Shown here piece by piece: positions 6,197-7,474 of a stretch of DNA of 7,474 bases. The position numbers and the translations under genes are program-made. The stretch spans positions 1 to 7,474 of the forward strand of contig JAUTWY010000104.1 of NCBI GenBank assembly GCA_030838305.1. Reading direction: 5' to 3'. This stretch comes from Acidobacteriaceae bacterium. GTDB lineage: Bacteria; Acidobacteriota; Terriglobia; Terriglobales; Acidobacteriaceae. Each line of letters starts with the position of its first letter. The stretch's first letter is position 1. The notes beneath the pieces are model-generated. The model had not been told where the DNA came from. It ran no database searches and worked only from the letters and a program-made list of their open reading frames with translations.

Positions 6197-7180
6197 ATGG
6201 CTTTCTTCTCACGTTCGCTTCGGGCCTCTTCAGGTCGAAAACGCCGGCCGGACGAAGGCTATGTCTTGCTGACGATGCTTCTGGTTGTGGCTTTGCTGGC
6301 CTTAATGGCCGCCGTCGCCCTTCCTGAAATTTCATTCAGGATTCGGCGGGATCGGGAGCAGGAAATGATCCACCGCGGCGTTCAATATTCACGCGCCATC
6401 CGCGCTTACTACAAGAAGTTTGGACGCTACCCAACCCGGCTTGAAGATTTAGACAACACCAACAATCTTCGCTTCCTGCGTAAGCACTACAAGGATCCAA
6501 TCACAGGTCAGGATTTCAAGCTGCTTCACTATGGCGAGCAGGGGGTGACGCTTGCGGGTGGCGTGGCCGGGGGAACTATTCCTGGGGCGAACCCCATCGG
6601 TTCTGCGGGAGGATTGAACGGGCCCAGCGGATTCTCGCAACCGTCTGCATTCGGCGGCAACGCAAACAGCGCCTTCGGGGCGAATTCCAATTCTGCAGCG
6701 GGGTCAAACTCTGCGGCAGCAAATTCGAACACCGCGACCGCTTCCACTCAAACTCCATCCTCCTCAGACGCCCAGGATTCGAATTCCACGAAGAGTAGTG
6801 CGGGCGACTCCAGCGATAAGTCGTCATCGGACCAACCCGTCACCGGCGGGCCGATCGTCGGCGTGGCCAGCGTCAGTAAGAAAAATACCATCCGAGAGTT
6901 TAATAAGAAGAAGAAATACAACGAGTGGCAGTTTGTGTACGATCCCACAGCGGACCGCGGCGGTCTGATCACCACACCTAATCAGCCTAATCTGCAGGGA
7001 TTCGCAGGCCAGGCTGGGCAGCCCCTGCAGCCGGGACAGAGTACGCCAGGAAGTGCCGGCAGTCCGTTCGGTCAGCCCTCGGGCTTTGGAAATCCGTCAT
7101 CGCCCTTTGGCAATAGTCCAAACTCGAACATGCCCGCGCCCGCGCAACCACCTTCCAATCCACCACCGCAGCAACAATAG
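6197..7180 (+). CDS. GspG-like pseudopilin with low-complexity insert and Pro/Gln-rich tail
   Basis: A 327-residue prepilin-type protein. Residues 1-21 form a basic leader (RKRRPDEG) that a prepilin peptidase would cut after Gly21; the mature end starts YVLLT, followed by a hydrophobic helix to about 43. Position +5 is Thr instead of the usual Glu. Next comes the GspG-like head start: REQEMIHRGVQYSRAIRAYY (53-72), GRYPTRLEDL (76-85) and KDPITGQDF (99-107). Residues about 121-217 are a Gly/Ala/Ser/Asn- then Ser/Asp/Lys-rich stretch with no visible fold. A conserved island returns at 218-250 (GVASVSKKN, YNEWQFVYDP), then a Gly/Pro/Gln/Asn-rich tail to the end. GspG is usually about 140 residues, so over half of this protein is extra. 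It would be a subunit or tip component of a short pseudopilus. It starts 52 nt after the PilP-like gene with no clear ribosome-binding site, and is likely the last gene of the operon. Confidence 0.82.
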   Translation: MAFFSRSLRASSGRKRRPDEGYVLLTMLLVVALLALMAAVALPEISFRIRRDREQEMIHRGVQYSRAIRAYYKKFGRYPTRLEDLDNTNNLRFLRKHYKDPITGQDFKLLHYGEQGVTLAGGVAGGTIPGANPIGSAGGLNGPSGFSQPSAFGGNANSAFGANSNSAAGSNSAAANSNTATASTQTPSSSDAQDSNSTKSSAGDSSDKSSSDQPVTGGPIVGVASVSKKNTIREFNKKKKYNEWQFVYDPTADRGGLITTPNQPNLQGFAGQAGQPLQPGQSTPGSAGSPFGQPSGFGNPSSPFGNSPNSNMPAPAQPPSNPPPQQQ

Positions 7181-7204
7181 AAATTCGCAAGGAATAGGAA
7201 CGAA

Positions 7205-7232
7205 AACGGCCCCACCAAAAGATGGGGCCGTT
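7205..7232. terminator. Bidirectional rho-independent terminator between convergent genes
   Basis: AACGGCCCCA (7205-7214) pairs perfectly with TGGGGCCGTT (7223-7232) around an 8-nt loop. On the minus strand the stem is followed by TTTTCGTTCC, a fair T-tract, so it should end erpA transcription. On the plus strand the trailing TTCTAAGATTTCT is weaker but probably also terminates the pil operon. Its place, 24 nt after the pseudopilin stop and 41 nt past the erpA stop, fits a shared terminator. Confidence 0.88.
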
Positions 7233-7273
7233 CTAAGATTTCTCACGCCACAATCATAGCGCGACGGAAAAGC

Positions 7274-7474
7274 TTAGACGCTAAATGAGGATCCACAACC
7301 GCAGGTGCTTTTCACGTTGGGATTCTCAAACTTGAAACCGGCGCCTTCCAGCGTCTCCACGTAATCCACAATGCAGCCATTGAGATACATGACAGATGTG
7401 GCATCAACGAACACTTTGAGTCCGTCCATCTCGAAAGTCTTGTCCATCATTCCGGCAGCGTTTTCAAACTGCAT
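7274..7474 (-). CDS. erpA: ErpA-like A-type iron-sulfur cluster carrier, partial (N-terminus beyond window)
   Basis: The visible 66 residues are the C-terminal half of an A-type carrier (HesB/IscA/ErpA family, about 105-125 residues), a cytoplasmic protein that passes Fe-S clusters to apo-enzymes. The last residues, NPNVKSTCGCGSSFSV, carry the CGC cluster-ligand motif and match the ErpA form (STCGCGSSFS) better than the IscA form (ECGCGESF). Upstream are FVDATSVMYLNG and DYVETLEGAGF, also typical. The Met at the window edge (7472-7474) aligns inside the family fold, near the segment after the first ligand cysteine (GGCSG), so it is almost surely internal and the gene continues beyond 7474. 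An additional Cys (residue 34 of the visible part, NGC) is not a family ligand. It is transcribed towards the pil operon and shares its terminator; no functional link is implied. Confidence 0.9.
   Translation of the reverse strand: MQFENAAGMMDKTFEMDGLKVFVDATSVMYLNGCIVDYVETLEGAGFKFENPNVKSTCGCGSSFSV

Noticed and set aside
7472..7474. Minus-strand ATG at the window edge as the true start of the ErpA-like gene
   Set aside because: The 66-residue product would lack the first ligand cysteine and half of the fold; the frame stays open to the window edge, so the gene is cut, not short.

Overview
The window (about 57-58% GC by eye) carries most of the inner-membrane part of a type IV pilus / type II secretion-like machine on the + strand, followed by a convergent iron-sulfur carrier gene that runs off the right edge. 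Protein style points to an Acidobacteriota genome, Koribacter/Terriglobales-like: separate PilM, PilN and PilO proteins with diverged motifs, a GspG-like pseudopilin without Glu5, and intergenic repeats that spuriously translate as 'HPE...S' and 'VASDQWPV'-type peptides. This placement is inference from recognition; no search was run.

Layout: 1-294 is a leader in which I see no convincing gene. 295-1503 is PilC/GspF, the inner-membrane platform protein. 1543-3213 is PilB/GspE, the assembly ATPase. 3352-4248 is a short, diverged PilM (actin-like). 4353-4991, 4991-5530 and 5530-6144 are PilN, PilO and a PilP/GspC-like protein, joined by 1-nt stop/start overlaps. 6197-7180 is a pseudopilin with a large low-complexity insert. 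A strong hairpin at 7205-7232 lies between it and the convergent erpA-like gene (7274 to beyond 7474, minus strand).

How the genes work together: PilB hydrolyses ATP in the cytoplasm and drives PilC, which loads pilin or pseudopilin subunits from the membrane. PilM sits on the cytoplasmic face and docks the N-terminus of PilN. PilN and PilO form the periplasmic heterodimer, and the PilP/GspC-like protein would link it to an outer-membrane secretin. No secretin, retraction ATPase (PilT), prepilin peptidase or canonical major pilin is present here, so the set is either completed elsewhere or is a specialised variant.

The most unusual points are: two different dispersed-repeat types filling the two largest gaps of the operon; a pseudopilin with Thr at position +5 and a head interrupted by about 100 low-complexity residues; a shortened PilM with eroded nucleotide-binding loops; and a membrane-anchored rather than lipidated PilP-like protein. 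I find no CRISPR, tRNA, rRNA, IS element or prophage. The system itself looks like a known type of machine in a lineage-specific form, not something wholly undescribed.
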